Assembly: GCF_001905125.1 (NCBI RefSeq)
Contig: NZ_LWLE01000010.1
Span: forward strand, 62,001 to 126,000
Reading direction: 5' to 3'
Origin: Streptomyces sp. TSRI0281
GTDB taxonomy: Bacteria > Actinomycetota > Actinomycetes > Streptomycetales > Streptomycetaceae
Length of the DNA stretch: 64,000 nt
Part shown: in pieces, positions 15,119 through 23,912 of the stretch
Position numbering within the stretch: position 1 is the first letter of the stretch
Layout: every line of letters starts with the position of its first letter
Notes under the pieces: model-generated
Databases searched by the model: none
The model's input: the letters and a program-made list of their open reading frames with translations, nothing else
Told to the model about the DNA's origin: nothing
Program-made: the position numbers and the translations under genes

Positions 15119-17662
15119 CTAGAGGCGGGGGTCCACCGGTTCCGACTCCAGGGCGAGCACCGCGAAGACCGCCTCGTGCACCCGCCACAGCGGCTCGCCG
15201 TCGGCCAGCCGGTCCAGGGCCTCCAGGCCCAGGGCGTACTCCCGCAGCGCCAGCGACCGCTTGTGGCCGAGGAACCGGGAGCGCAGCCGCTCCAGATTCT
15301 CCGGGCGGGTGTACTCGGGGCCGTAGATGATCCGGAGATACTCCCTGCCCCGCACCTTGATGCCGGGCTGGACGAGACGGTTCTTCCCGTCCCGGACGAG
15401 CGCGCCCAGCGGCTTGACGACCATGCCCTCGCCGCCGCGCCCGGTCATCTCCAGCCACCAGTCGATGCCGGAGCGGACCGAGGCGTCGTCACCGGTGTCG
15501 ACGACGAGCCGACGGGTGACCTGGAGCAGCCCGGTCGGGTCGTGCTCGACCAGCCGGTCCAGCCAGGCCAGCTGCTCGTCGTGCGGTACGGAGGCGAGCG
15601 AGCGGCCCTGCACGGCCAGGATCTGGAACGGCGCGAGGCGCACCCCGTCCAGTCCCTCGGTGCCCCAGCAGTAGCGCCGGTACGCCCGGGTGAACGCGGC
15701 CGCGTCCTCGGCGCGTCCACGCTGCCGCCCGGCGAGGCCCGCGACGTCGATGCCGCGTCCTGCCGCGGCGTCCAGGGCGGCCAGCGCGCCGGGGAGGACG
15801 GCACCGGACGCGGCGCCGACGGCGGCGTACTGCGAGCGCAGCAGTCCGGCGGCCTTGAACGACCACGGCATCAGCTCGGCGTCGAGCAGCACCCAGTCGG
15901 TCTCCCACTCCGCCCAGAGCCCGGCGGCGGTCACGGCGTCGCGCAGCCGGCCGAGAACCGTCTCGGTGAGCGCCTCGTCGTCCAGGAACGGCCGTCCGGT
16001 ACGGGTGTGCAGCGCACCGGTCGGGCCGTCGACGCCGAACCGTTCCCGTGCCGCTTCGGCGTCGCGGCAGACCAGGGCCACGGCCCGGGAGCCCATGTGC
16101 TTCTCCTCGCACACGACCTTGGCGACGCCGTCCGCCCGGTACTGGGCGAACGCCTCGGCCGGGTGCTCCAGATAGCCCTCCTCGTGGGAGGTCGCGGTCG
16201 GCGCCATGGTCGGCGGGAGGTAACCGAGCAGGCGCGGGTCGACGGCGAACCGGCTCATGACCTCCAGCGCCGCCGCCGCGTTCTCCTCGCGCACGGAGAC
16301 ACGGCCCATGTGCCGGGTCTCCACGGTCCGGCGGCCCTGCACATCGGCGAGGTCCAGCGGGCGGCCCTCCCGGCCACCGGGCGCCTCCGTGGTGAGCGGC
16401 TTGACCGGCTCGTACCAGACCTTCTCGGCCGGTACGTCGACCAGTTCGCGCTCCGGCCAGCGCAGCGCGGTCATCCGTCCGCCGAAGACGGCACCGGTGT
16501 CCAGGCAGATGGTGTTGTTGATCCAGGAGGTGCTGGGCACGGGGGTGTGGCCGTAGACCACGGTGGCCCGGCCCCGGTATTCCTCCGCCCACGGGTAGCG
16601 CACGGGCAGGCCGAACTCATCGGTCTCGCCGGTGGTCTCCCCGTACAGGGCGTGCGAGCGCACCCGCCCGGAGGTGCGCCCGTGGTACTTCTCGGGCAGC
16701 CCGGCGTGGCAGACGACGAGCCTGCCCCCGTCCAGGACGTAGTGGCTGACCAGCCCGTCGATGAACTCCCTGACCTGTTCCCGGAATTCCGGGTGCTCGG
16801 CGTCCTCGCGGTCCAGCTGCTCGATGGTCTCGGCGAGACCGTGGGTGTGCTGGACGGCCCGGCCCTTGAGATAACGGCCGAGCTTGTTCTCGTGGTTGCC
16901 CGGTACGCACAGGGCCTGGCCCGCCGACACCATGGACATGACGCGGCGCAGTACGCCGGGGCTGTCGGGTCCCCGGTCGACGAGGTCGCCGACGAAGACC
17001 GCCGTACGTCCTTCGGGGTGCGCACCGTCGACGTAACCGAGCTTGCCGAGCAGGGTGTCCAGCTCGGAGCGGCAGCCGTGGATGTCACCGATGATGTCGA
17101 AGGGGCCGGTGAGGTGGCGCAGGTCGTTGTAGCGGCGCTCCAGCACCACTTCGGCGTGCTCGGCCTCCTCCTCGCTGCGCAGGATGTGCACCTTGCGGAA
17201 GCCCTCGCGCTCCAGGCCGCGCAGCGAACGCCGCAGCTCGCGGCGGTGGCGCTGGATGACATGCCGGGGCATGTCGGCGCGGTCGGGCCGGGCGGCGTTG
17301 CGCGCGACGCAGACCTCTTCGGGGAGGTCGAGCACGATGGCGATGGGAAGGACGTCGTGCTCCCTGGCCAGCTGCACGAGCTGCTTGCGGCTCTCCGACT
17401 GGACGCTGGTGGCGTCGACCACGGTCAGCCTCCCCGCCGCGAGGCGCTTGCCCGCGATGAAGTGCAGCACCTCGAAGGCGTCGCGGCTGGCGCTCTGGTC
17501 GTTCTCGTCGTCGGCGACGAGGCCGCGGCAGAAGTCCGAGGAGATGATCTCGGTGGGCTTGAAGTGCTTGCGGGCGAACGTGGACTTGCCGGAGCCGCTG
17601 GGGCCGATGAGGACGACGAGGGAGAGGTCGGTCACCGGCAGGGTGCGAGAGGTGCTGGTCAT
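15119..17662 (-). CDS. pnkp: Polynucleotide kinase-phosphatase-ligase Pnkp (RNA repair)
   Basis: An 847-residue three-domain RNA end-healing enzyme. The kinase domain has the P-loop GPSGSGKST (20-28). The binuclear metallophosphatase follows with GDIHG (192-196), GDLVDRGPDS (225-234), GNHEN (255-259) and VYGHTP (369-374). The C-terminal nucleotidyltransferase has the adenylate-acceptor block EEKHMGSRA with Lys521 and the later EGMVVKP motif. This order matches the bacterial Pnkp studied in Clostridium thermocellum, which needs Hen1 to complete RNA ligation. The start ATG overlaps the hen1 stop as ATGA, so the two subunits are translationally coupled. Target is probably tRNA cut by ribotoxins, by family knowledge. 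Confidence 0.95.
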   Translation of the reverse strand: MTSTSRTLPVTDLSLVVLIGPSGSGKSTFARKHFKPTEIISSDFCRGLVADDENDQSASRDAFEVLHFIAGKRLAAGRLTVVDATSVQSESRKQLVQLAREHDVLPIAIVLDLPEEVCVARNAARPDRADMPRHVIQRHRRELRRSLRGLEREGFRKVHILRSEEEAEHAEVVLERRYNDLRHLTGPFDIIGDIHGCRSELDTLLGKLGYVDGAHPEGRTAVFVGDLVDRGPDSPGVLRRVMSMVSAGQALCVPGNHENKLGRYLKGRAVQHTHGLAETIEQLDREDAEHPEFREQVREFIDGLVSHYVLDGGRLVVCHAGLPEKYHGRTSGRVRSHALYGETTGETDEFGLPVRYPWAEEYRGRATVVYGHTPVPSTSWINNTICLDTGAVFGGRMTALRWPERELVDVPAEKVWYEPVKPLTTEAPGGREGRPLDLADVQGRRTVETRHMGRVSVREENAAAALEVMSRFAVDPRLLGYLPPTMAPTATSHEEGYLEHPAEAFAQYRADGVAKVVCEEKHMGSRAVALVCRDAEAARERFGVDGPTGALHTRTGRPFLDDEALTETVLGRLRDAVTAAGLWAEWETDWVLLDAELMPWSFKAAGLLRSQYAAVGAASGAVLPGALAALDAAAGRGIDVAGLAGRQRGRAEDAAAFTRAYRRYCWGTEGLDGVRLAPFQILAVQGRSLASVPHDEQLAWLDRLVEHDPTGLLQVTRRLVVDTGDDASVRSGIDWWLEMTGRGGEGMVVKPLGALVRDGKNRLVQPGIKVRGREYLRIIYGPEYTRPENLERLRSRFLGHKRSLALREYALGLEALDRLADGEPLWRVHEAVFAVLALESEPVDPRL

Positions 17663-19248
17663 GCGGCTTCCGCCTCCTTCTTGTTGTTGTCGTCGCCGAT
17701 GTGCTCGGTCGTGTCGCTCTTGCTGTGCTCGTTCTTGCTGTGCTCGTTAATGCTGCCGTCGGTCCCGTTGCCGCCGGTCCTGTTGCTGTCGGTCCTGTTG
17801 CCGTCGGTCGCGGTCGTCGTGAAGACAGCCATCTGCGTGGGCGGACCGACCTCGGGGTCGTCGGGCCCGACGGGTTCGAACGCGACCGTGTAGCCGTGCC
17901 GCCGGGCGACCTTCTCGGCCCAGTCCCGGAACTCGGCCCTGGTCCACTCGAAACGGTGGTCGCCATGACGTACGTGCCCGGCCGGAAGGGTGTCCCAGCG
18001 GACGTTGTACTCGACGTTCGGCGTGGTCACCAGGACGGTCCGGGGGCGGGCCGAACCGAACACCGCGTACTCCAGCGCGGGCAGCCGCGGGAGATCCAGA
18101 TGCTCGATGACCTCACTGAGCACCGCCGCGTCATAGCCCCGCAGCCGCTTGTCGGTGTAGGTCAGCGAGCCCTGCCGGAGGGTGACCCGGTCGGACTGCC
18201 GCTCCCCCATCCTGTCCAGCTTCAGCCGTCGCGAGGCGATGGTGAGGGCGCGCATCGACACATCGACGCCGACGATCTCCGTGAAGCGGGTGTCCTTGAG
18301 GAGGGCCTGCACCAACTGGCCCTGACCGCAGCCCAGGTCGAGCACCCGGCTCGCCCCCGCCGTGCGCAGCGCCTCAAGGATCGCCGTACGCCGGTGTTCG
18401 GCGAGCGGCACCGGCTTCTCCTCGGTGTCCGTGGTCTCGTCCACCGCGTTGTCGACGTTGTCCACGTCGAGGTCGTCCGACTCGGCCAGCCGCACCAGTT
18501 CGAGTGCCTGCGCGGCCTGGCGGGTCAGGTTCCAGCGACGGGCCAGATAGCGGCTGGTGATCAGGTGCCGCTCGGGGTGGTCGGCCAGCCAGCCCGCACC
18601 GGCCCGCAGCAGCTTGTCCACCTCGTCCGGGGCGACCCAGTAGTGCTTGGCGTCGTCGAGCACCGGCAGCAGGACGTACAGCTGGCGCAGCGCGTCCGAG
18701 AGCCGCAGCTCTCCCTCCAGCACGAGCCGCACGTAGCGCGAGTCGCCCCACTGGGGGAACTCCTCGTCCAGCGGTACGGCCACGGCGTCCACCGTCGTCC
18801 AGCCGAGCGGACGGAAGAGCTTGTCGACCAGCTCCGCACCGCCGCGCGCGGGCAGGGCGGGCACCTCGACGCGCAGCGGCAGGGGCGCCTCGGCCCGCGC
18901 GGGCATGGCCCGGCAGGCCCCGCCCAGGGCGGACTTGAAGACCGTGGACATGGCCACGGACAGCAGCGAGGACGCCGCGTAGGGACGGTCGTTGACGTAC
19001 TGCGCGAGCGCCGCGTCGGGCGCGCCGCCCCGGCCCTTGCCCTTGCCGCGCCGCACCAGCGCCACCGGATCCACCTCCAGCAACAGCGCGGCCGTGCAGC
19101 GCTCGGCGGACGCCTCCGGGTAGAAGACGTGCGCGGTGCCGTGCGAGGTGGAGAACGACTGCGCCTTGTCGGGATGCTTGTGCAGCAGGAAGCCGAGGTC
19201 GGTGGCGGGTCGTTCCGGGGTGCCGGTCGTACTGATTGTCAGGAACAC
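17659..19248 (-). CDS. hen1: RNA 3'-terminal 2'-O-methyltransferase Hen1
   Basis: A 529-residue bacterial Hen1. The N-terminal half forms the Pnkp-activating region and the C-terminal half is the methyltransferase. The SAM motif is VLDLGCGQGQL, and the metal-binding EVIEHLD is followed by the histidines of VRHGDHRFEWTR. It methylates the 2'-OH at the repaired junction, protecting it from recutting. The GTG at 19248 starts the family-typical VFLTISTTG; the longer upstream frame looks spurious. Odd: after the catalytic domain come about 50 residues of pentapeptide repeats (NEHSK twice, DGNRT/DSNRT/GGNGT), ending in an acidic-lysine tail, not expected in the family. Confidence 0.93.
   Translation of the reverse strand: MFLTISTTGTPERPATDLGFLLHKHPDKAQSFSTSHGTAHVFYPEASAERCTAALLLEVDPVALVRRGKGKGRGGAPDAALAQYVNDRPYAASSLLSVAMSTVFKSALGGACRAMPARAEAPLPLRVEVPALPARGGAELVDKLFRPLGWTTVDAVAVPLDEEFPQWGDSRYVRLVLEGELRLSDALRQLYVLLPVLDDAKHYWVAPDEVDKLLRAGAGWLADHPERHLITSRYLARRWNLTRQAAQALELVRLAESDDLDVDNVDNAVDETTDTEEKPVPLAEHRRTAILEALRTAGASRVLDLGCGQGQLVQALLKDTRFTEIVGVDVSMRALTIASRRLKLDRMGERQSDRVTLRQGSLTYTDKRLRGYDAAVLSEVIEHLDLPRLPALEYAVFGSARPRTVLVTTPNVEYNVRWDTLPAGHVRHGDHRFEWTRAEFRDWAEKVARRHGYTVAFEPVGPDDPEVGPPTQMAVFTTTATDGNRTDSNRTGGNGTDGSINEHSKNEHSKSDTTEHIGDDNNKKEAEAA
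17719..17802 (-). repeat. 15-base in-frame minisatellite in the hen1 3' end
   Basis: Two exact 15-base copies (17719-17733, 17734-17748) and three near copies of a second 15-base unit (17758-17802) encode the pentapeptide repeats of the Hen1 tail. The copy number may vary between strains. Confidence 0.75.
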
Positions 19249-19354
19249 CTGTCCGAGTATGGTCCTCTCCCCCCTGCCCCACCAGGCAATTTCGCCGCCC
19301 CGGCAAGGCCGTTCACCACTGCGGCGCGTACGGTCGTTCCTCCGGTATGTGCCC

Positions 19355-20299
19355 TCACCGCTCCAGCAGGCCGGCCAGCTCGGCGATGCGGCCGGGCCCC
19401 ACCCGGCAGCAGCCACCGACCAGCCGGGCCCCGGCCGCGGTCCAGGACCGCACCCGCTCCGGGTCGAAGGTGCTCTCCCCGGTCCAGCCACGGCCCCCGG
19501 CATCCCAGCGCTCCCCGCTGTTGGGATACGCGACCACCGGTTTTCCCGTCTCCGCCGCCGCGATCTCCACCGCCCGCTCCACATCCCCCGGATCGCAGCA
19601 GTTGACCCCGACCGCCACCACCTGCTCCCGCCCCGCGGCGAGCGCGAACGCCTCCTGGAGCGGCTGCCCGGCCCGGGTCCGGTCACCCTCGACGCTGTAC
19701 GAGAGCCACACCGGCAGCCCGCACTCCTCGGTCACCCGCAGCAGCGCCTCGGCCTCGTCCAGGTCCGGCACCGTCTCCAGGGCCAGCACATCGGGTCCCG
19801 CGGCGGCCAGCGCGGCCACCCGAGGACGGTGGAAGTCCGCCAGCTCCCGGACGGTGAGCCCGTAGCGCCCCCGGTACTCGCTGCCGTCCGCGAGCATGGC
19901 CCCGTACGGGCCGACCGAGGCGGCGACCCAGATCTCCCGCCCCGGACTCTCCCGCCGGGCCGCGTCACCGGCCGCCCGGGCCAGCTCCACACTGCGGGCC
20001 AGCAGCTCCTCGGCCCGGGCCCGCCCGATCCCGTACCGCGCGAACCCTTCGAACGTCGCCTGATAGCCGGCGGTGATGAGCACCTGCGCACCCGCCCGCA
20101 CATAGGCCAGATGTGCGGCCTCGATCTGCTCGGGCGCGTCGGCCAGCAGTCTGGCCGACCACAGCGCGTCGGACAGATCGCAGCCCTGCGCCTCCAGTTG
20201 GTTGGAGAGACCGCCGTCGAGGAGGACTGCCCCCTCGGCGAGCGCGGCCGCGAGAGTGCGGGCCGACGGGTGGCTCTCACCAGGCCGGGTGGACTGCAC
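19355..20299 (-). CDS. mmuM: Homocysteine S-methyltransferase
   Basis: A 314-residue single-domain S-methyltransferase of the MmuM type, which makes methionine from homocysteine and S-methylmethionine. The three zinc ligands are visible: the cysteine in VGVNCCDP and the pair in GGCCRVGP. LLDGGLSNQLE opens the barrel. The start is GTG at 20299 with AAGGAG 9 bases upstream. It lies upstream of hen1 on the same strand with a 106-base gap, so it need not be co-transcribed. Confidence 0.9.
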   Translation of the reverse strand: MQSTRPGESHPSARTLAAALAEGAVLLDGGLSNQLEAQGCDLSDALWSARLLADAPEQIEAAHLAYVRAGAQVLITAGYQATFEGFARYGIGRARAEELLARSVELARAAGDAARRESPGREIWVAASVGPYGAMLADGSEYRGRYGLTVRELADFHRPRVAALAAAGPDVLALETVPDLDEAEALLRVTEECGLPVWLSYSVEGDRTRAGQPLQEAFALAAGREQVVAVGVNCCDPGDVERAVEIAAAETGKPVVAYPNSGERWDAGGRGWTGESTFDPERVRSWTAAGARLVGGCCRVGPGRIAELAGLLER

Positions 20300-20418
20300 A
20301 GGTACCGCTCCTTCTTCTCCGGGGCCGGAACGACTCGGGACGGACCGGAACGACTCGGGACGAGCAGGGTCGGGACGGGACGGGCGGGATCGGGACGGGC
20401 CGGGGCAACCGGTTCGGT

Positions 20419-21342
20419 TCAGCCCAGCTGGGACTGGACCTGCGAAGAGATCAGTTCCAGGTGGTCCAGGTCGTCCAGGTCCAGGACCTGGAGGTAGATG
20501 CGGGATGCGCCGATCGCACCGTACTGACCGATCTTGTCGACCACTTCGGCGGGCGAGCCCGCCAGCCCGTTCGCCTTCAGCTCCTCCACGTCCCGTCCGA
20601 TGACCGACGCGCGTCGCGCCACTTCCGCGTCGTCCTTGCCGGTGCAGACCACCAGCGCGTTGGAGTACACCAGGTCGTCCGGTCGGCGGCCCGCCGCCCT
20701 GGCCGCCTCCCCGACCCGCGCGAACTGCCTCTCGCTGTCCTCCAGCGAGGCGAAGGGGATGTTGAACTCGTCGGCATACTGCGCGGCCAGCCGCGGGGTG
20801 CGGGTCGCGCCGTGCCCGCCGATCAGGACCGGCACCTTGGCCTGGGCCGGCTTGGGCAGTGCGGGCGAATCGGTGAGCTGGTAGTACGTGCCGTCATAGC
20901 TGAAGGTCTTGCCGGTCTCCGTCGCCCACAGGCCGGTGACGATCGCCAGCTGCTCCTCCAGCCGGCCGAATTTCTCCTTCGGGAAGGGAATGCCGTACGC
21001 CTTGTGCTCCTCCTCGAACCAGCCCGCTCCCAGGCCCAGTTCGACCCGGCCGCCGGACATCTGGTCGACCTGGGCCACCTGGATGGCCAGCACCCCCGGC
21101 AGCCGGAACGTGCCCGCGGTCATCAGCGTGCCCAGCCGGATCCGCTTGGTCTCCCGCGCCAGACCGGCCAGGGTGATCCATGCGTCGGTCGGACCGGGCA
21201 GCCCGTCTCCGGAGCCCATGTGGAGATAGTGGTCCGAGCGGTAGAAGGCGTCGAAGCCGAGGTCCTCGGCGGCCTTGGCGACGGTGAGCAGCGTGTCGTA
21301 GCTCGCCCCTTGCTGGGGCTCGGTGAAGATTCGAAGATCCAT
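20419..21342 (-). CDS. LLM-class (F420- or FMN-dependent) oxidoreductase
   Basis: A 307-residue luciferase-like monooxygenase fold. MDLRIFTEPQQGASY starts the barrel, and VDQMSGGRVELGLGAGWFEEEH is the family's most conserved block, followed by KVPVLIGGHGATRTPRLAA. In Actinobacteria this subgroup mostly uses F420. The ATG at 21342 is the only sensible start. The 119-base gap to mmuM carries degenerate GGAACGACTCGGGACG repeats. Substrate unknown. Confidence 0.82.
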   Translation of the reverse strand: MDLRIFTEPQQGASYDTLLTVAKAAEDLGFDAFYRSDHYLHMGSGDGLPGPTDAWITLAGLARETKRIRLGTLMTAGTFRLPGVLAIQVAQVDQMSGGRVELGLGAGWFEEEHKAYGIPFPKEKFGRLEEQLAIVTGLWATETGKTFSYDGTYYQLTDSPALPKPAQAKVPVLIGGHGATRTPRLAAQYADEFNIPFASLEDSERQFARVGEAARAAGRRPDDLVYSNALVVCTGKDDAEVARRASVIGRDVEELKANGLAGSPAEVVDKIGQYGAIGASRIYLQVLDLDDLDHLELISSQVQSQLG

Positions 21343-21581
21343 GCATCCATCCTGCCCCGTCGGACGCCGGTCCTCCTCTCACGGCCCGGCGCACAACCGG
21401 CCCGGCGCACAACCGTCCCGGCCCCCGGCTCACGACCGGCGCACTCCACCCGGCCGGGAGCCCCCTCACAGGGCCGGCCCTCCTCAGGACCCACTCCGCT
21501 CAGGACCCGCCCCGCTCAGGGCCGCCCGTCCGCACGGGCACCCCTGCTCAGGGTCCGCTCCCGCTCAGGGGCCGCTCCCGC
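21343..21581. other. Gene-free, repeat-rich spacer
   Basis: No convincing gene. The 3' part holds many imperfect copies of CCCGCTCAGGGGCCG-like units (about 21490-21590) and the 5' part two copies of CCCGGCGCACAACCG. This looks like decayed tandem repeats downstream of the gene at 21582. Confidence 0.6.
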
Positions 21582-22109
21582 TCAGGGGCCCGCCGCCGAT
21601 GTCGCCGGACCGTGGAGCACCCCGTACGGGCTGTCCCGCTTCCCCTCCCGCTCGCGTTCCTTCTCGCGCTCCCTCGCCGCCATCCGTCTCAGCATTCCGT
21701 GCACCCGGTCCATCGACTCGTCCGTGGCGTCTATGGCCTCGATGCACTGCCAGTACAGCCCGTCCTCCCCGGTGTCACAGGCCACCCCGACCAACGCGAT
21801 CCCGGCCTCGCCGAGCAGCAGCGCCAGCCCCGCCAGGGCCTGGCGCACATCGTTGACTTCGGAGAGCTGCGAGGCCCGGGTGCCTCCGGCGAGCACCATC
21901 GGGTGGTCGAGCACCGAGAACCCCTGCCCGCCGATCTCACTGAGGCCCCGCGCGTCGCCCCGTAACTCCATCGGACCGCCCTGCGCCAGCCTGCCGCCGA
22001 CCGTCCGCGCCAACGCCTGGGCCTGCCAGGCTTCCGCCATGATGTCCAGCGCGCCCCGGCTCTCCGCCAGAGCACGCCGACCGATCTCAATGAGCCGCTC
22101 CGCTTCCAT
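21582..22109 (-). CDS. Actinobacterial hypothetical protein (DUF6099-like)
   Basis: A 175-residue protein starting MEAERLIEIGRRALAES, with GALDIMAEAWQAQALA and DRVHGMLRRMAA; largely helical. It resembles a Streptomyces family I recall as DUF6099, without certainty. The ATG at 22109 has GGGGGA upstream; the longer open frame is not supported. Codon 49 is TTA (21963-21965), so translation may depend on the bldA tRNA. The C-terminus is a charged AREREKEREREGKR stretch. Function unknown. Confidence 0.7.
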   Translation of the reverse strand: MEAERLIEIGRRALAESRGALDIMAEAWQAQALARTVGGRLAQGGPMELRGDARGLSEIGGQGFSVLDHPMVLAGGTRASQLSEVNDVRQALAGLALLLGEAGIALVGVACDTGEDGLYWQCIEAIDATDESMDRVHGMLRRMAAREREKEREREGKRDSPYGVLHGPATSAAGP

Positions 22110-22233
22110 GCCATTCCCCCGTCCGTACGAAAACCCGCTCACCTCATCCATTACCCACAGTGAGGTGGACGGCACCGTAAGGCCAGGGGAATTCGGAAAT
22201 CTGTGGACACAAAGTCGACTGTTGATAAAACGA

Positions 22234-22249
22234 TCACTCCGAAGAGTGA
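22234..22249 (-). terminator. UUCG-loop intrinsic terminator overlapping a stop codon
   Basis: On the minus strand TCACTC-TTCG-GAGTGA is followed by TCGTTTTATC. The stem covers the last codons and the stop of the MazG-like gene. A UUCG tetraloop plus T-run makes a textbook intrinsic terminator, unusual in such a GC-rich genome. Confidence 0.75.
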
Positions 22250-22593
22250 CATTTTGAGGGTTCTGCGGTGTCCCGAACCGGGAAGCGTTTCTCATTCCGG
22301 TCCATCTTGGCCGCCAGCGCCGCCAGCGCATCGATGCCCAGCACCTCGCAGAGCTGGAGCAGATAGGCGAGAACATCCGCGACCTCGTCCGCCACCCGAT
22401 GCGCCGAGTCCGGCTCCTCCATCACCCGCGCCGACTGCTCGGGCGTCAGCCACTGGAAGATCTCCAGCAGTTCGGATGCCTCGACGCTCAGCGCGGCCGC
22501 CAGATTCTTCGGGGTGTGGTACTGGCCCCAGTCCCGTGCCGCCGCGAAGGCGGCCAGTCGCCGCTGGAGTTCTGCCACATCGAGTTCCGTCAC
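22234..22593 (-). CDS. MazG-like nucleotide pyrophosphohydrolase
   Basis: A 119-residue all-alpha NTP pyrophosphatase of the MazG/RS21-C6 type, which cleaves (d)NTPs to monophosphate and pyrophosphate. The metal-binding glutamates lie in SVEASELLEIFQW, and DEVADVLAYLL supplies the second ExxD-type pair. QYHTPKNLAAAL is also typical. The GTG start at 22593 overlaps the stop of the ATPase gene (GTGA), so the two are coupled. It likely sanitises damaged or surplus nucleotides. Confidence 0.88.
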   Translation of the reverse strand: MTELDVAELQRRLAAFAAARDWGQYHTPKNLAAALSVEASELLEIFQWLTPEQSARVMEEPDSAHRVADEVADVLAYLLQLCEVLGIDALAALAAKMDRNEKRFPVRDTAEPSKCHSSE

Positions 22594-23858
22594 GGTCCCA
22601 GGTCTACCACTGTCACTCCGGCCGTTCCGAGGGCCCCTGCCGCCGAGATGTCCGTGACGGTCCCCAGCAACCGGATGTGCCCGTCCCGGCAGATCGACGA
22701 GGCCAGGGCCAGCAGCTCCCGCAACTGCCGCCCGCCCAGATTCCGGTCCAGTCCGTCGGCCAGCACGGTGAGTGCCCGCATCGCCGACGGCACCTCCGCC
22801 GGGGCGTCCGCCTCCAGCACCCGAGGGCCGTTCAGCAGGACCAGGGCATGGGCCAGATACCTGAGTTCACCGTCGCCGAGCCGGCCCATGGGCGTGCGGT
22901 GCCCCGCGTCGCGCCCCACCCAGGCCCCCACCGTCCCGTCCCCCCGCTCTTCCGCGTACAGGCCCGTCACCGGACCGGCGCACCCGGCGTCGGCGGCGGC
23001 GACCAGCCGGGCGTGCCGGTATCCGCCCAGGGCGCGCGTCCGGGCCAGGACCTCGGCGAGATTGCCGCAGTCCGGCCGCAGGTGCCCCGGACCCACCGGT
23101 ACCGGCGCCCGCATCAGCTGGGGCTGCGGATCGCAGACGAAGGCCGACCGCAGGGCCACCACCACCTGCTCGGCGGCGGCCAGCACCTGCAACTGCCCCT
23201 CCGTGGTGCCCGCGACCCGCAGCGGCAGCAGCGCCGTCGCGAGCCGGTCGTCCGGCAGCGGAGCGCGGGTCACCGCAAGCAGGCCCGCCGTGTGCCAGGC
23301 GGCCTGGACCACCGGGCGACGCGGATCGCGCAGCGCGGTGGCCATCAGGGTCTCGCCGCCCCCGGTCAGCCGTTCCCCGACGATGCGGAGCGTGGGCTCG
23401 GCCTGGACCGCCACCTCCAGCCGGACCGGACCGGCCGGGCCGTCCACGGTGCAGCCGAGCCGGAACCCGCGCCGCCCCTGGGAGTCGGGGCCCGCCCGCT
23501 CGGGCACACAGGCGACCGGATCGGGGAAGACCTCGTCCAGCGGGTCACCGGCCCCGAGCCGCGCCAGCGCCTCGTACGCCCGCAGCGCGGTCGTCCTGCC
23601 GGTGCCCGCTCCCCCGGTGACCAGCGTCACCGGCCCCATCGGAAGGACCGCTCGGCGGTGCGAGGCGAAGGCGGCGAGCCGTAACTCGGTGACCGCCGGG
23701 CGGACGGGGCGCAGGGGGCTGTCGGTGCGGGCTGTGCCCCCGGGTGCCGGGCGAGCCGGACGGGCCGTGCCCCCGGTTCTCGGGCGGGCCGGGCGGGCCG
23801 GGCCTGCGGGGGCCCGGAGCGAAGGGTCCGGGCCGGGCAGCGAGCTGATGGCTGTCAT
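22590..23858 (-). CDS. RecF/SMC-like P-loop ATPase with altered Walker A
   Basis: A 422-residue protein with an AAA_21/RecF-like plan. A core strand ELRLAAFASHRRAVL precedes the P-loop TGGAGTGRTTAL, and the signature-like LGDGELRYLAHALVLL lies near the C-terminus. The usual Walker A lysine is replaced by arginine (GTGRT), so ATP hydrolysis may be weak or lost. The first 55 residues are Pro/Ala/Arg-rich and probably disordered. Codon 59 is TTA (23682-23684). It is coupled to the MazG-like gene, which suggests a shared nucleotide- or DNA-related task. Exact function unknown. Confidence 0.75.
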   Translation of the reverse strand: MTAISSLPGPDPSLRAPAGPARPARPRTGGTARPARPAPGGTARTDSPLRPVRPAVTELRLAAFASHRRAVLPMGPVTLVTGGAGTGRTTALRAYEALARLGAGDPLDEVFPDPVACVPERAGPDSQGRRGFRLGCTVDGPAGPVRLEVAVQAEPTLRIVGERLTGGGETLMATALRDPRRPVVQAAWHTAGLLAVTRAPLPDDRLATALLPLRVAGTTEGQLQVLAAAEQVVVALRSAFVCDPQPQLMRAPVPVGPGHLRPDCGNLAEVLARTRALGGYRHARLVAAADAGCAGPVTGLYAEERGDGTVGAWVGRDAGHRTPMGRLGDGELRYLAHALVLLNGPRVLEADAPAEVPSAMRALTVLADGLDRNLGGRQLRELLALASSICRDGHIRLLGTVTDISAAGALGTAGVTVVDLGP

Positions 23859-23912
23859 GGGCGGACCGTACGCACGGCTCCGCCCGCCGAACCGTTTTGC
23901 CCCGTGACCTTC

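Noticed and set aside
15176..17893. 905-residue plus-strand open frame opposite pnkp
   Set aside because: Shadow frame; the minus strand encodes all catalytic motifs of Pnkp and Hen1 in order.
22150..22240. Pair of DnaA boxes (minus-strand TTATCAACA and GTGTCCACA) upstream of the gene at 22109
   Set aside because: Only two imperfect boxes, no AT-rich unwinding element and no dnaA/dnaN genes; chance matches are likely.
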